Assembly: GCA_002401695.1 (NCBI GenBank)
Contig: NVTV01000001.1
Location: 532,483-596,482, forward strand
Direction: 5' to 3'
Origin: Alphaproteobacteria bacterium
Lineage (GTDB): Bacteria > Pseudomonadota > Alphaproteobacteria > Micavibrionales > Micavibrionaceae
DNA length: 64,000 nt
Below, piece by piece: positions 1 through 9,449 of the stretch. Positions within the stretch are counted from its first letter, which is position 1. Each line of letters starts with the position of its first letter. A program made the position numbers and the translations under genes. Under the pieces are notes generated by a model that saw only the letters and a program-made list of their open reading frames with translations, had not been told where the DNA came from and ran no database searches.

Positions 1-280
1 CTATAGTAATGCTTGCTGCATCACTATTTAAAAAACCATGAGGTTCACGTGCATAACAAGTTCTTACAAGCCCATCAGGAATGCCGAGCTTACGGTCAAT
101 AAACTCAATATATCTATATCCATTTTTATATGTAGACGGACATTCGTCCCTTATTTTCTCTTCCGAGACAAGCTGAAAAACAACTGCCGCCAGTACAATG
201 ACTAAGATTATCTTTATAGACACATTGAATAACGTTGTAACAACTGTAAGTATGCGTTTTATGGGCAACATTACTTCCAT
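1..280 (-). CDS. Partial small membrane-anchored protein of unknown function
   Basis: Reading starts at an ATG at 280 (a second in-frame ATG lies at 271) and stays open to the window edge, so the C-terminus is missing. The first 40 residues contain one hydrophobic helix (IILVIVLAAVVFQLV) after a short basic stretch (PIKR), as in a signal anchor. The rest is a soluble segment with two cysteines. An in-frame stop lies just upstream of the start and a weak GGAATAAT precedes it. No family recognised. It reads in the same direction as icd, about 40 bases downstream of it. Confidence 0.55.
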   Translation of the reverse strand, partial: MEVMLPIKRILTVVTTLFNVSIKIILVIVLAAVVFQLVSEEKIRDECPSTYKNGYRYIEFIDRKLGIPDGLVRTCYAREPHGFLNSDAASITI

Positions 281-321
281 ATATTATTCCATTCAAAATA
301 TCCATTACGGATCATTAGCCC

Positions 322-1536
322 CTACCCCATTTCCTTCTCAAGGTTCTCGACAACTTTGCCCAAGAACTCCTGCGTGGTGAGGAATTTTTGGTCTTTTCCG
401 ACCAACAGAGCCAAATCTTTGGTCATGAATCCTTGCTCCACCGTGCCGACGCAGACGCGCTCCAAGGTTTCACAGAAATCAATCAATGGCTGGTTATCAT
501 CAAACATGCCGCGATATTTCAGACCGCTTGTCCATGCGAAGATCGAGGCGATCGGGTTGGTTGAAGTTGGCTTACCCGCTTGATGCAAGCGGTAATGACG
601 GGTGACTGTGCCGTGCGCGGCTTCGGCTTCTACCGTTTTCCCATCAGGGGTCAGCAAAACAGAGGTCATCAGGCCAAGCGAGCCGAACCCTTGCGCCACG
701 ATATCGGATTGCACATCGCCGTCATAATTCTTACACGCCCAAACAAAGCCGCCCTTGGATTTGATCGCTTGCGCCACCATGTCATCAATTAGGCGATGCT
801 CGTACCACAACTCCCGCTTATCGAACTCGGCCTTGAATTCCGCGTCAAAGATGCGCTGGAATATCTCGATAAAGCGTCCGTCATATTGCTTCAGGATCGT
901 ATTTTTGGTCGACATATAAACAGGGTAATTTTGCAGCAATCCGTAATTAAAGCTGGAACGGGCGAAGCCTTCGATGCTCTCATCCAGATTATACATGCCC
1001 ATCGCAACGCCGGAGCTTGGGAAGTCATAGATTTCCCATTCTTGCACATCACTGCCGTCTTTGGGGGTAAACACCATTTTCATCGTACCCGGTTGGTCGA
1101 TTTTCATGTCGGTGGCTTTGTATTGATCACCAAAGGCATGGCGGCCAATAATGATCGGCTTTTCCCAGCCCGGCACATATTTCGGCACGTTCGAGCAGGT
1201 AATCGGTGCGCGGAAAATCGTGCCGCCAAGGATATTGCGAATCGTCCCGTTGGGGCTGCGCCACATTTTCTTGAGGCCAAACTCTTCAACACGCGCTTCA
1301 TCAGGGGTAATGGTGGCGCATTTAATGCCCACGCCGTGCTTATTAATCGCATTCGCCGCGTCAATCGTGATTTGGTCATCCGTCGCATCACGGTTTTGGA
1401 TCGACAGATCGTAATATTCCAGATCAATATCCAGATACGGCAAAATCAAGCTCTCCTTAATGAACGCCCAGATAATGCGGGTCATCTCGTCCCCGTCTAT
1501 TTCAACGACAGGTGTATCAACTTTAATTTTGGCCAT
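322..1536 (-). CDS. icd: NADP-dependent isocitrate dehydrogenase
   Basis: Oxidative decarboxylation of isocitrate to 2-oxoglutarate in the TCA cycle, cytoplasmic. The 404-residue product matches the eukaryote-like IDH subfamily common in Alphaproteobacteria: N-terminal [18 protein letters not shown], the substrate-loop region [25 protein letters not shown], then [16 protein letters not shown] with the metal-binding aspartates downstream ([14 protein letters not shown]) and the nucleotide-binding [11 protein letters not shown]. Full length for the family. The ATG at 1536 is preceded by AAGGACAAAATT. It is divergent from mnmA, with about 170 bases between them. A long ORF in the opposite strand of this gene is a shadow. 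Confidence 0.97.
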   Translation of the reverse strand: MAKIKVDTPVVEIDGDEMTRIIWAFIKESLILPYLDIDLEYYDLSIQNRDATDDQITIDAANAINKHGVGIKCATITPDEARVEEFGLKKMWRSPNGTIRNILGGTIFRAPITCSNVPKYVPGWEKPIIIGRHAFGDQYKATDMKIDQPGTMKMVFTPKDGSDVQEWEIYDFPSSGVAMGMYNLDESIEGFARSSFNYGLLQNYPVYMSTKNTILKQYDGRFIEIFQRIFDAEFKAEFDKRELWYEHRLIDDMVAQAIKSKGGFVWACKNYDGDVQSDIVAQGFGSLGLMTSVLLTPDGKTVEAEAAHGTVTRHYRLHQAGKPTSTNPIASIFAWTSGLKYRGMFDDNQPLIDFCETLERVCVGTVEQGFMTKDLALLVGKDQKFLTTQEFLGKVVENLEKEMG

Positions 1537-1708
1537 AATTTTGTCCTTTTTTTATGTTTCTCGAACCGTAGATAAAACAACATTACTGACTGTAGCAAAC
1601 TTGTACAACACGAAAATCCCTCGTGACATAAACATCTGATAACGGCTTTGCGAACAAAACTTGTATTTCACCCCATAAACTCTTATATTCCGCGATTAAG
1701 AGGATAAT

Positions 1709-2857
1709 ATGAGCGATACATTAAACAGCATGGGCTTTGCAAAGCCCCCATCACAGACCAGAGTCGTCGTTGCCATGTCAGGCGGCGTGGATAGTTCTGT
1801 GTGCGCGGCACTTTTGCATGAAGAGGGCTATGACGTTGTTGGCGTAACGCTGCAACTCTATGATTATGGTGATGCGACAGGCGAAGCGGTCAAAAGCAAG
1901 ACCTGCTGCGCGGGGCAAGATATCTATGATGCGCGCCGCGTTGCCGAAGAGCGTGGCTTTCCGCACTACGTCTTAAATTACGAAAGCAATTTTCGCGAAG
2001 CTGTGATTGAGGATTTTGCCGACAGTTACCTGCGCGGTGAAACCCCTATTCCATGCGTAAAATGTAACCAGAGCGTAAAGTTCCGTGATTTATTAAAAGT
2101 AGCACATGAATTGGGCGCGGATTGCATGGCAACGGGGCATTACATCCAACGCATCACAGATGACGATGGCCACACATATTTAAAACGCGCCCATGATGAC
2201 GGCAAGGATCAAAGCTATTTCCTATTCGCAACAACGCAGGAACAGTTGGACTTTTTGCGTTTTCCTTTGGGCGGTTGGGCGAAAGATGTTACCCGCGAAC
2301 ATGCCACGCGCCTTGGCCTGATGAACGCCGATAAGCCGGATTCACAAGATATTTGCTTTGTTCCACATGGTGATTACGCAAAAATCGTAAAGAAAATGCG
2401 CCCTGAGGCTCAAAACCCAGGGAAAATCATCCATATGGATGGACGTGAGATTGGCGATCACCAAGGCATTATACACTATACAATCGGCCAGCGACGCGGC
2501 ATTGGCATTGGCGGCGGTGTCACAGAGAATAACGAGCCTCTCTACGTTGTGGCTCTGAACCCCGCAGAAAATCAGGTAATTGTTGGATCAAAAGAAGATC
2601 TCGCCCGTAATGTCCTCACCTTAAAAGAGTGTAATTGGCTGTTTGAACAAACAGACAATGATGCACCGATTGAGGTTGAAGTTAAGTTCCGCTCCACCAT
2701 GAAACCAACCACAGCCAAACTGCATATGCATGAAAATGGCGCGGAAATCCACCTCGACAACCCACAATACGGCATCTCTGCGGGGCAAGCCGCCGTGTGC
2801 TATATCAATGATCGCGTCATTGGCGGTGGATGGATTACCAGCACCAAAAACACATGA
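1709..2857 (+). CDS. mnmA: tRNA-specific 2-thiouridylase MnmA
   Basis: Adds sulfur to U34 of Lys, Glu and Gln tRNAs. The 382-residue protein has the PP-loop SGGVDSS at residues 24-30. The catalytic cysteine pair is represented by Cys116 (PIPCVKC) and Cys216 (DSQDICF). The typical [15 protein letters not shown] motif lies in the second half. Length is normal for the family. The start follows the ribosome site AAGAGGATAAT. It stands alone, followed after about 90 bases by an unknown gene in the same direction. Confidence 0.97.
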   Translation: MSDTLNSMGFAKPPSQTRVVVAMSGGVDSSVCAALLHEEGYDVVGVTLQLYDYGDATGEAVKSKTCCAGQDIYDARRVAEERGFPHYVLNYESNFREAVIEDFADSYLRGETPIPCVKCNQSVKFRDLLKVAHELGADCMATGHYIQRITDDDGHTYLKRAHDDGKDQSYFLFATTQEQLDFLRFPLGGWAKDVTREHATRLGLMNADKPDSQDICFVPHGDYAKIVKKMRPEAQNPGKIIHMDGREIGDHQGIIHYTIGQRRGIGIGGGVTENNEPLYVVALNPAENQVIVGSKEDLARNVLTLKECNWLFEQTDNDAPIEVEVKFRSTMKPTTAKLHMHENGAEIHLDNPQYGISAGQAAVCYINDRVIGGGWITSTKNT

Positions 2858-2945
2858 ATACATTCAAATTACTTGCATTTACCCTATAAAATAATGGATA
2901 ATGTAAGATAACTAAGAAAAAACATGTGATAAGGGGAATAAATAC

Positions 2946-3425
2946 ATGAGCGATCCTAAAGTATCCGATGAGATGGTTAGCCCAGGGCAGCAACACCTGC
3001 GTGATGCACTAAGAGCACCAGGAGAAGTTGCAATTGAAATTGCACAACCAGTAACGGACGTTGTAGAAGACGGCGCAAGCTGGGTATCAGACGCATGGAC
3101 AAGCATAAAAGAAACGTTTTCGGGCGTAAATTATGACGAAGCAGCAAATGACGCGTACGGCAGAAGAGATGAAATTATTCACGATTTTGCTGTACAGCAC
3201 AGAGCAAAAGATATTTCTCCTGAAGTTATGCAAGATATGCAATTTCTAAAAGATTCAGGCGCGCTTGACCGAGGTGGTGAAGAAGAAATTACCGCACGTA
3301 TTGCGGGCAGCTTCCTTGAAATGGTTGAAAAAGACCCTGGCTATTACGATCTAAAAGCAGAAGAAACAGTTAAATATGATGACGATAAACAAGATATTAC
3401 CGTATATGCGGACATGTCAATGTAG
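2946..3425 (+). CDS. Acidic soluble protein of unknown function
   Basis: A 159-residue acidic protein with no signal peptide and no obvious membrane helix. It begins MSDPKVSDEMVSPGQ, after a good ribosome site AAGGGGA eight to nine bases before the ATG. The sequence is rich in Asp and Glu with amphipathic stretches (DAWTSIKETFSGVNYDEAAND). I do not recognise a family. It has its own terminator-like hairpin just downstream and sits between mnmA and a tRNA, so it is probably monocistronic. Codon use looks normal and the reading frame is clean, supporting a real gene. Confidence 0.75.
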   Translation: MSDPKVSDEMVSPGQQHLRDALRAPGEVAIEIAQPVTDVVEDGASWVSDAWTSIKETFSGVNYDEAANDAYGRRDEIIHDFAVQHRAKDISPEVMQDMQFLKDSGALDRGGEEEITARIAGSFLEMVEKDPGYYDLKAEETVKYDDDKQDITVYADMSM

Positions 3426-3448
3426 AGTCACATTCATAGGCACAGTAC

Positions 3449-3485
3449 AGAAAACGCGTAAGAAACTATTTTTCACGCGTTTTCT
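3449..3485 (+). terminator. Hairpin terminator after the 2946-3425 gene
   Basis: Perfect 11-base inverted repeat, AGAAAACGCGT and ACGCGTTTTCT, separated by 15 bases. The right arm itself supplies a short T-run. It lies 24 bases after the stop of the acidic protein gene and upstream of the tRNA. Confidence 0.7.
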
Positions 3486-3572
3486 TATGAATCTCTTTCG
3501 GAAACCTTGACAAGCATCATTCAAATGGGCATAAAATGCCATCGATTATAGATCGACCCTACTTTTCTTCGT

Positions 3573-3648
3573 GGCGGAGTAGCTCAGGGGTTAGAGCAGC
3601 GGAATCATAATCCGAAGGTCGGCAGTTCAATTCTGCCCTCCGCTACCA
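3573..3648 (+). tRNA. tRNA with CAT anticodon, probably elongator Met
   Basis: Cloverleaf by eye: acceptor GGCGGAG with CTCCGCT (first pair G-U), D arm GCTC/GAGC, anticodon stem around the loop ATCATAA (anticodon CAT at 3606-3608), T arm GGCAG-TTCAATT-CTGCC, discriminator A and encoded CCA. The GGCGGxGTAGCTCAG start resembles alphaproteobacterial elongator Met tRNA. A tRNA-Ile2 (CAT read as lysidine) cannot be fully excluded. The outermost anticodon-stem pair is G-A. Confidence 0.92.
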
Positions 3649-3658
3649 TTATTTCTTT

Positions 3659-4840
3659 TTAGAGATTTACAGTGACTTTATCGGCAACTTTTTGTGCCAA
3701 ATCACGCGCTTCATCGGTGGTATTCGCACTGGCCAAAGCAACGCCCATGCGGCGTTTCCCTGTGACCTCAGGCTTACCGAACAGGCGAACATCCGTATCA
3801 GGCGCTTCTAAAGCCTGCGCCAGATTACCAAAGCTGACCTCTTTTGAATGCCCCGACACTAATATCACCGCAGAGGCAGAAGGTGCGCGGAAATTAATGT
3901 TGGGGATTGGCAGCCCTAGAAAAGCCCGCACATGCAAAGCAAATTCAGACAGGTTCTGCGAAATCATAGTGACCATACCCGTATCATGAGGACGCGGTGA
4001 TACTTCACTGAAATAAACCTCATCGCCCTTAATGAAGAACTCCACCCCAAACAGGCCATAGCCTCCAAGCGCAGTTGTGACTTTTTCTGCAATATCCTTC
4101 GATTTGGCAATAGCCGCATCCGACATCGCTTGCGGTTGCCATGATTCCTGATAATCACCATCTTCCTGACGATGTCCAATCGGCAAGCAATAACTCGTCC
4201 CGTCTTTATGCCTGATGGTCAGTAACGTAATCTCATAATCAAAATCAACAAAGCCCTCAACAATAATGCGCCCACCGCCAGCGCGGCCACCCTCTTGCGC
4301 ATATGCCCATGACGCGTCCAAATCATCAGAGGAACGCACAACGCTCTGCCCCTTGCCGGAGGAACTCATAATAGGCTTGACCACGCAAGGACAGCCAATC
4401 GTATCAACCGCCGCCACAAAGACGTCATAACTGTCACAAAATTCATATGGAGACGTTGGCAGCGAAAGTTCTTCTGCCGCGAGACGGCGAATCCCCTCTC
4501 GGTTCATTGTTAAATGTGTTGCGCGGGCGGTTGGGACAACATGAAAGCCCTCTTGCTCCAGCTCCACCAAAAGGTCGGTGGCAATGGCTTCGACTTCGGG
4601 GACAATATAGTCAGGCTTTTCAAGCTCAATCACCGCACGCAGAGCGTCCCGATCCAGCATAGACAAAACGTGGCTTCTATCCGCGATTTGCATGGCTGGT
4701 GCGTTCTCATAGCTATCAAGCGCGATAACCTCAACACCCAGTCGCTTTAGCTCAATCGCAACTTCTTTGCCCAGCTCTCCCGAACCGCAAAGCATGACTT
4801 TGACGCTGTTTTTTGTAAATGGCGTACCGATAACTGTCAT
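3659..4840 (-). CDS. purT: Formate-dependent phosphoribosylglycinamide formyltransferase PurT
   Basis: ATP-grasp enzyme making formyl-GAR from GAR, formate and ATP in purine synthesis. The 393 residues begin with a nucleotide-binding fold ([28 protein letters not shown]). The ATP-grasp core follows ([19 protein letters not shown]), then [28 protein letters not shown] with the metal ligands. Family-typical length. It lies downstream of nusG on the same strand with a gap of about 45 bases, so it could be read through from secE-nusG, an unusual partner for that pair. Confidence 0.97.
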   Translation of the reverse strand: MTVIGTPFTKNSVKVMLCGSGELGKEVAIELKRLGVEVIALDSYENAPAMQIADRSHVLSMLDRDALRAVIELEKPDYIVPEVEAIATDLLVELEQEGFHVVPTARATHLTMNREGIRRLAAEELSLPTSPYEFCDSYDVFVAAVDTIGCPCVVKPIMSSSGKGQSVVRSSDDLDASWAYAQEGGRAGGGRIIVEGFVDFDYEITLLTIRHKDGTSYCLPIGHRQEDGDYQESWQPQAMSDAAIAKSKDIAEKVTTALGGYGLFGVEFFIKGDEVYFSEVSPRPHDTGMVTMISQNLSEFALHVRAFLGLPIPNINFRAPSASAVILVSGHSKEVSFGNLAQALEAPDTDVRLFGKPEVTGKRRMGVALASANTTDEARDLAQKVADKVTVNL

Positions 4841-4885
4841 TCGCTCGTCCTTCTTTTAAAAATAATAGAAAAGCGAAGAGTGATG

Positions 4886-5419
4886 CTAGGTTTTTTCAAC
4901 CTGACCATATTCAAGCTCAACCGGTGTTGAACGACCAAAGATCGATACAGATACTTTCAACTTGGCTTTTTCTTCGTCAATTTCTTCAACAACACCGTTA
5001 AAGGACGCGAACGGCCCGTCAGTAACTTTAACTTCTTCACCAATATCGTAAACAACAGACGGACGCGGACGATCAACACCTTCTTGTACCTGTTTCAAGA
5101 TACGCTGTGCTTCACGTTCAGTAATCGCAACAGGGCGTGTACCGCCAGCACCAAGAAAACCACTGACCTTTGGTGTATCTCTAATCAAATGCCAAACATC
5201 ATCATTCATGTCCAGTCTTGCCAAAACATAACCGGGGAAGAATTTACGTTCTGTACTAACGCGTTGGCCGCGTTTCACTTCAACGACTTCTTCCGTTGGA
5301 ACTAGAATTTCTTCAATACAATCAGCAAGCCCCTGCTTCGCAGCTTTTTCCTTGATTGAGTCCGCTACTTTGACCTCAAAGCCTGAGTAAACATGTAATA
5401 CATACCAGCGCATAGCCAT
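4886..5419 (-). CDS. nusG: Transcription termination/antitermination protein NusG
   Basis: RNA polymerase-bound elongation factor. It begins MAMRWYVLHVYSGFEVKVADSIKE (the NGN domain) and ends with a KOW domain (TDGPFASFNGVVEEIDEEKAKLKVSVSIFGR). I place the start at 5419, where AAGGATTATATC precedes ATG-GCT-ATG; a longer reading to 5446 lacks a ribosome site. 177 residues is normal. secE lies directly upstream on the same strand, the usual pairing, but the ribosomal protein genes rplK/rplA that normally follow are absent and purT follows instead. Confidence 0.96.
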   Translation of the reverse strand: MAMRWYVLHVYSGFEVKVADSIKEKAAKQGLADCIEEILVPTEEVVEVKRGQRVSTERKFFPGYVLARLDMNDDVWHLIRDTPKVSGFLGAGGTRPVAITEREAQRILKQVQEGVDRPRPSVVYDIGEEVKVTDGPFASFNGVVEEIDEEKAKLKVSVSIFGRSTPVELEYGQVEKT

Positions 5420-5480
5420 GATATAATCCTTTTCTTTAAAAAACACAGATGGCCTTCACACCATCATTTCGTCTAATCCG

Positions 5481-5678
5481 TTAACGCCCAAGCCCCATAA
5501 CCAACAAAATCAAATACGCAATGATCTGATCGGCAAAGTACAAAAAGATAGAAGATACAAAAACCATAATGAAAACCGCAATCATGCTGACTGTTGTTTC
5601 CTGACGTGTCGGCCACGTTACTTTTTTGGCTTCAATCTTGACTTCATTAACAAATTTAGCCGGTCCTATTTTTGCCAT
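5481..5678 (-). CDS. secE: Preprotein translocase subunit SecE
   Basis: A 65-residue single-span SecE of the short type. The amphipathic helix FVNEVKIEAKKVTWPTRQET carries the diagnostic KVTWPTRxET, followed by one membrane helix (TVSMIAVFIMVFVSSIFLYFADQIIA). It is a subunit of the SecYEG channel in the inner membrane. The gene lies 61 bases upstream of nusG (to the preferred nusG start) and is probably co-transcribed. No tRNA-Trp or tuf sits directly upstream; the gcv genes intervene. Confidence 0.95.
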   Translation of the reverse strand: MAKIGPAKFVNEVKIEAKKVTWPTRQETTVSMIAVFIMVFVSSIFLYFADQIIAYLILLVMGLGR

Positions 5679-5816
5679 TCGTATTTTCTTTCTCTCAAAA
5701 AACTCTTTCGCCCAAGGCTCGTGTCGTGACCAGTGTCACATTTTCATAGAGCCAATTTTTATGGGAGTGAGTATTGATTACACCAAAAATATTCCAATAG
5801 CCAGAGAAAAATAACC

Positions 5817-7313
5817 TCAGGCAGCCTCTTTCCACCGCAATACCGGTTTACGTGCGGCTTTAACCTCATCCAGACGCTTACGCGGACTGGAAATCGGGAA
5901 ATCATGGAACTCATCGGCCTTGCCATCACGCGCATCGGCGGCAATATTTTTCATTGTTTCAATGAAACTATCCAGCGTCTCTTTGCTCTCGGTTTCAGTG
6001 GGTTCAATCAACATTGTCCCCGGTAAAACCAGCGGGAAGTAAATCGTCATCGGGTGATACCCGTATTCGACCAAAGCCTTCGCGATATCCAGCGTAGAAA
6101 CGCCATGCTCTTTCTGTTTCTTATCGGTCAACAAACATTCATGCATACATGGCCCGTCAAAAGGCACATGATAATCATCGGAAAGCTGTTTCAGAACATA
6201 GTTCGCATTGAGCACCGCATCTTCCGACACTTGTTTCAAACCATCCGCGCCATGAGACATCATGTAAGCCAAAGCGCGTACATGCATGCCGAATTGCCCC
6301 TGAAAGGCCTTCAGCACGCCAAGCGTTGTTGGACGATCATCCACGCCTTCTAACACGTAAGAGCCATCTTCTGCCTTAATAACCGTCGGCACAGGCATAT
6401 ATTGCGCCAACTCTTCCGTACAGCAAATCGGGCCGGAACCCGGGCCACCGCCGCCATGGGGCGTGGAGAATGTTTTGTGCAGATTGATATGCATCACATC
6501 CGCGCCGAAATCCGCAGGGCGCACCTTACCAACCACCGCATTAAAATTCGCACCATCGCAATAGAAATAGCCACCTGCCTCATGCAGCAAATCGGATATC
6601 TCCAGAATATTGGTTTCAAACAAACCGCATGTATTGGGGTTTGTCACCATCATGCCCGCAATATCTGCGCCCTTATCATCAGTCTTGTACAAAGCCTCTT
6701 TAAACGCTTCAACCGTTAGGCGACCTGTGCCTTGGGTAGATATACTGCGCACATCATAACCGCACATCACCGCTGTTGCTGGATTTGTACCGTGCGACGA
6801 ATCGGGGGTAAGGATAATTCTCTTATGAGCATTGCCTTGCTGTTCATGTGCACGCGCAATGGTCATAATACCGGCAAGCTCGCCATGCGCACCCGCAGCA
6901 GGTGCGAGGCACACACCCCGCAAGCCCGTTAGCTCCGCCAACCAATGCTGTAATTCATGCATAAGTTCCAACGCACCTTGCGCCGTACTGACAGGCTGCA
7001 TCGGATGCGCATGCGCAAAACCGGGCAAGCGCGCCAGTTTTTCATTCAAACGCGGGTTATGCTTCATCGTACAAGAGCCTAATGGGAAAAACCCGTGATC
7101 AATGGAGTAATTCCATGTACTCATCCGCACAAAGTGCCGCACAATCTCAGGCTCGCTAAGCTGTGGCAGGCCTATAGATTCGCGTTGTTCCACACCTGTG
7201 CGTGACGGGGTATTTTCAAGAGACGGTAAATCAACGCCACACGCATCACGTTGATCCTTCTCCCACAGCAGGCTTTCTTCATAGTGTAATCCACGATTTT
7301 CAGCATTTGTCAT
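5817..7313 (-). CDS. gcvPB: Glycine dehydrogenase (decarboxylating) subunit 2
   Basis: The PLP-binding half of the split P-protein of the glycine cleavage system. The 498-residue sequence has SSHGTNPATA and the PLP-lysine motif HINLHKTFSTPHGGGGPGSGP. The split form (gcvPA plus gcvPB) occurs in many bacteria. It is the last gene of the gcv set, separated from gcvPA by an extra 127-residue ORF. The start ATG at 7313 follows the stop of that ORF by about 35 bases. Confidence 0.96.
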   Translation of the reverse strand: MTNAENRGLHYEESLLWEKDQRDACGVDLPSLENTPSRTGVEQRESIGLPQLSEPEIVRHFVRMSTWNYSIDHGFFPLGSCTMKHNPRLNEKLARLPGFAHAHPMQPVSTAQGALELMHELQHWLAELTGLRGVCLAPAAGAHGELAGIMTIARAHEQQGNAHKRIILTPDSSHGTNPATAVMCGYDVRSISTQGTGRLTVEAFKEALYKTDDKGADIAGMMVTNPNTCGLFETNILEISDLLHEAGGYFYCDGANFNAVVGKVRPADFGADVMHINLHKTFSTPHGGGGPGSGPICCTEELAQYMPVPTVIKAEDGSYVLEGVDDRPTTLGVLKAFQGQFGMHVRALAYMMSHGADGLKQVSEDAVLNANYVLKQLSDDYHVPFDGPCMHECLLTDKKQKEHGVSTLDIAKALVEYGYHPMTIYFPLVLPGTMLIEPTETESKETLDSFIETMKNIAADARDGKADEFHDFPISSPRKRLDEVKAARKPVLRWKEAA

Positions 7314-7347
7314 TCATACAAACCTTTATGACTTAAGAGTAATGATT

Positions 7348-7731
7348 CTAAAAACGAACAGAAACAGCGTAACATTCAAATTTCTCGGTGTGATTATTGC
7401 CGATTTTATCCGATATTTCCACAAGCAAGCGTCCGGCAATACGATCTAAGAACATCTTTGTTGTTTCATTGTTATGAAGCCATTTTGCTGAAATCGCCGT
7501 TTTGTTAAATATCGTAAGTGTTTTCGGGGGAAGCAGCTCACCCGCCATAATAATGGTGCGACTTTCATCATCGATTAAAAAACTGATAGTCGATTCAGGG
7601 TTTGTACATTTGATCGCCTTTTGCCTAACCTCAGGTCTTGGCATTAACTGTGTCGAAATAAAGATAAACCCACCCAAAATAACGCATAAACCAACCATAA
7701 CAAATGTAATAATAAACGTCGTATTTCCCAT
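7348..7731 (-). CDS. Small membrane-anchored protein inside the gcv operon, unknown function
   Basis: A 127-residue protein with one N-terminal membrane helix (FIITFVMVGLCVILGGFIFI) and a soluble C-terminal part of about 100 residues with two cysteines (KCTNPEST and FECYAV). It looks like a signal-anchored extracytoplasmic domain of beta type. It starts 23 bases after the gcvPA stop and ends 34 bases before gcvPB, so it must be co-transcribed. It is not a known part of the glycine cleavage complex, and no family is recognised. Confidence 0.75.
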   Translation of the reverse strand: MGNTTFIITFVMVGLCVILGGFIFISTQLMPRPEVRQKAIKCTNPESTISFLIDDESRTIIMAGELLPPKTLTIFNKTAISAKWLHNNETTKMFLDRIAGRLLVEISDKIGNNHTEKFECYAVSVRF

Positions 7732-7754
7732 TATATTTCCCTCTATGTAAAACC

Positions 7755-9032
7755 TTACAAAATCTCCGACAGTGTTTCGAGTAACTCCTGAATATGAGCC
7801 TCCGTTGTCATTTCTGTCGCCGTAACCAATAACCGATTACCTTCCAAAGCATACCCGCCAATAATATTGCATGTTGCCAAATCTTCAACAACAATAGAGG
7901 CAGGCTTGGGCAATTCTATCGTAAATTCGTTAAAGAAATGCTCACTGATAATAGTGACACCATCAATAGAAGCAAGCGCATCCGCCAAACGACAGGCTGC
8001 CTCATGATTAAGACGCGCCAATTTCTTGAAACCGCCCTCGCCCAGCAAGCTCATATGCACGGTAAAGGCCAACGCACAAAGCCCCTGATTGGTACAAATA
8101 TTCGATGTCGCTTTTTCACGACGGATATGCTGTTCCCGCGTGGAAAGCGTCAGGACAAAGCCACGCTTGCCATCCGCATCTTCGGTCATACCGCACAAGC
8201 GTCCGGGCATTTGGCGCAAATATTTCTCGCGACAAGCAAAGAACCCCAGATGCGGGCCACCATAGCTCATCGGGATGCCAACACTTTGTGCTTCGCCGCA
8301 CACAATATCGGCTTGCGTTGGCGCGGGCAGCATACCCAGTGATATAATCTCGTTAATCACAACAACCAGCAAAGCCCCTGTTGCATCGCACTTCTTACGC
8401 CATACATCATATTTATGCGGACAACCGAAGAAATCAGGCGATTGCACAATCACGCACGCCGTCTCATCATCAGGCTCACCGTCAGCCAACACACTGTCAT
8501 CAATATTGCCCATATAACTGGTCAATACATCACGATAATGCGGGTGCAGAGGCGTTCCTATAACTACTTTTTTACGCTTAGTAATACGCATCGCCATCAG
8601 GGCGGCCTCGATTGTCGCCGTTGAGCCATCATACAAAGATGCATTGGCAATATCCTGCCCCGTTAATTGCGCGATAAATGTCTGGAATTCAAACAAAGCC
8701 TGTAACGTGCCTTGCGCGATTTCCGGTTGATACGGCGTATATGCGGTTAAGAATTCGCTACGTTGTATAATGTGATCAACACTGGCGGGAATATGATGAA
8801 AATACGTCCCCGCGCCAAGAAAAAACGGCACATCAGATGCGGCAATATTCTTTGCCGCCATCACCGATAAAGCGCGCTCAACCTCCAACTCTCCCTGATA
8901 ATCAGGCAAATCAACCAAGCCATCAACAAAGGCAGATTTCGGGATATCAGTGTACAGCGCATCAACACTGTCCACACCAACGGTTTCCAGCATCTCTGCC
9001 CGTGATTTATCTGTCTGCGGAAGATATCTCAT
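7755..9032 (-). CDS. gcvPA: Glycine dehydrogenase (decarboxylating) subunit 1
   Basis: Non-PLP half of the split P-protein, 425 residues. It begins MRYLPQTDKSRAEMLETVGVDSVDALYTDIP and carries the typical FFLGAGTYFHHIPASVDHIIQRSEFLTAYTPYQPEIAQGTLQ region and MSYGGPHLGFFA. It pairs with GcvPB and passes the aminomethyl group to lipoyl-GcvH. It lies 15 bases after gcvH on the same strand. Normal length for the family. Confidence 0.96.
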   Translation of the reverse strand: MRYLPQTDKSRAEMLETVGVDSVDALYTDIPKSAFVDGLVDLPDYQGELEVERALSVMAAKNIAASDVPFFLGAGTYFHHIPASVDHIIQRSEFLTAYTPYQPEIAQGTLQALFEFQTFIAQLTGQDIANASLYDGSTATIEAALMAMRITKRKKVVIGTPLHPHYRDVLTSYMGNIDDSVLADGEPDDETACVIVQSPDFFGCPHKYDVWRKKCDATGALLVVVINEIISLGMLPAPTQADIVCGEAQSVGIPMSYGGPHLGFFACREKYLRQMPGRLCGMTEDADGKRGFVLTLSTREQHIRREKATSNICTNQGLCALAFTVHMSLLGEGGFKKLARLNHEAACRLADALASIDGVTIISEHFFNEFTIELPKPASIVVEDLATCNIIGGYALEGNRLLVTATEMTTEAHIQELLETLSEIL

Positions 9033-9047
9033 AGTAACTCCAAAACC

Positions 9048-9425
9048 CTAATCAATTTTTTTAAGATAAGCATCGTAAGCCGCGCTATCCATCAAGGCGT
9101 CCAACGCAGAGGCATCAGAAATCTTTAGCTTTACCAACCAACCATTCTCATTAATCGGCGAGGAAATCAGCTCCAACTCATCTGATATCGGTGTATTCAC
9201 CTCAACGATTTCACCTGCGACAGGTGTATAAACCTCCGCCGCAGTCTTCACCGATTCAACAACAGCAACCTCATCGCCCACAGCCACGCTCTTGCCCGTG
9301 TCAGGCAATTCGATAAACACCAAGTCTCCAAGTGCGTCCTGCGCGTGCTGTGTAATCCCTACAGAAGCGATATCACCTTCAACATAGACACATTCATGAT
9401 CCTTCGTATATTTAAATTCAGCCAT
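9048..9425 (-). CDS. gcvH: Glycine cleavage system H protein
   Basis: A 125-residue lipoyl carrier. The lipoylated lysine is Lys60 in the motif VVESVKTAAEVYTPV. It begins MAEFKYTKDHECV and has the GITQHAQDALGDLVFIELP signature. It lies between gcvT (24-base gap) and gcvPA (15-base gap). Confidence 0.97.
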   Translation of the reverse strand: MAEFKYTKDHECVYVEGDIASVGITQHAQDALGDLVFIELPDTGKSVAVGDEVAVVESVKTAAEVYTPVAGEIVEVNTPISDELELISSPINENGWLVKLKISDASALDALMDSAAYDAYLKKID

Positions 9426-9449
9426 TTTTAACTCCCATTCTATTTATAT

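Noticed and set aside
796..1575. Long plus-strand ORF of 259 codons opposite icd
   Set aside because: Shadow of the icd frame; icd is full length with clear motifs and the shadow has no recognisable domain or ribosome site.
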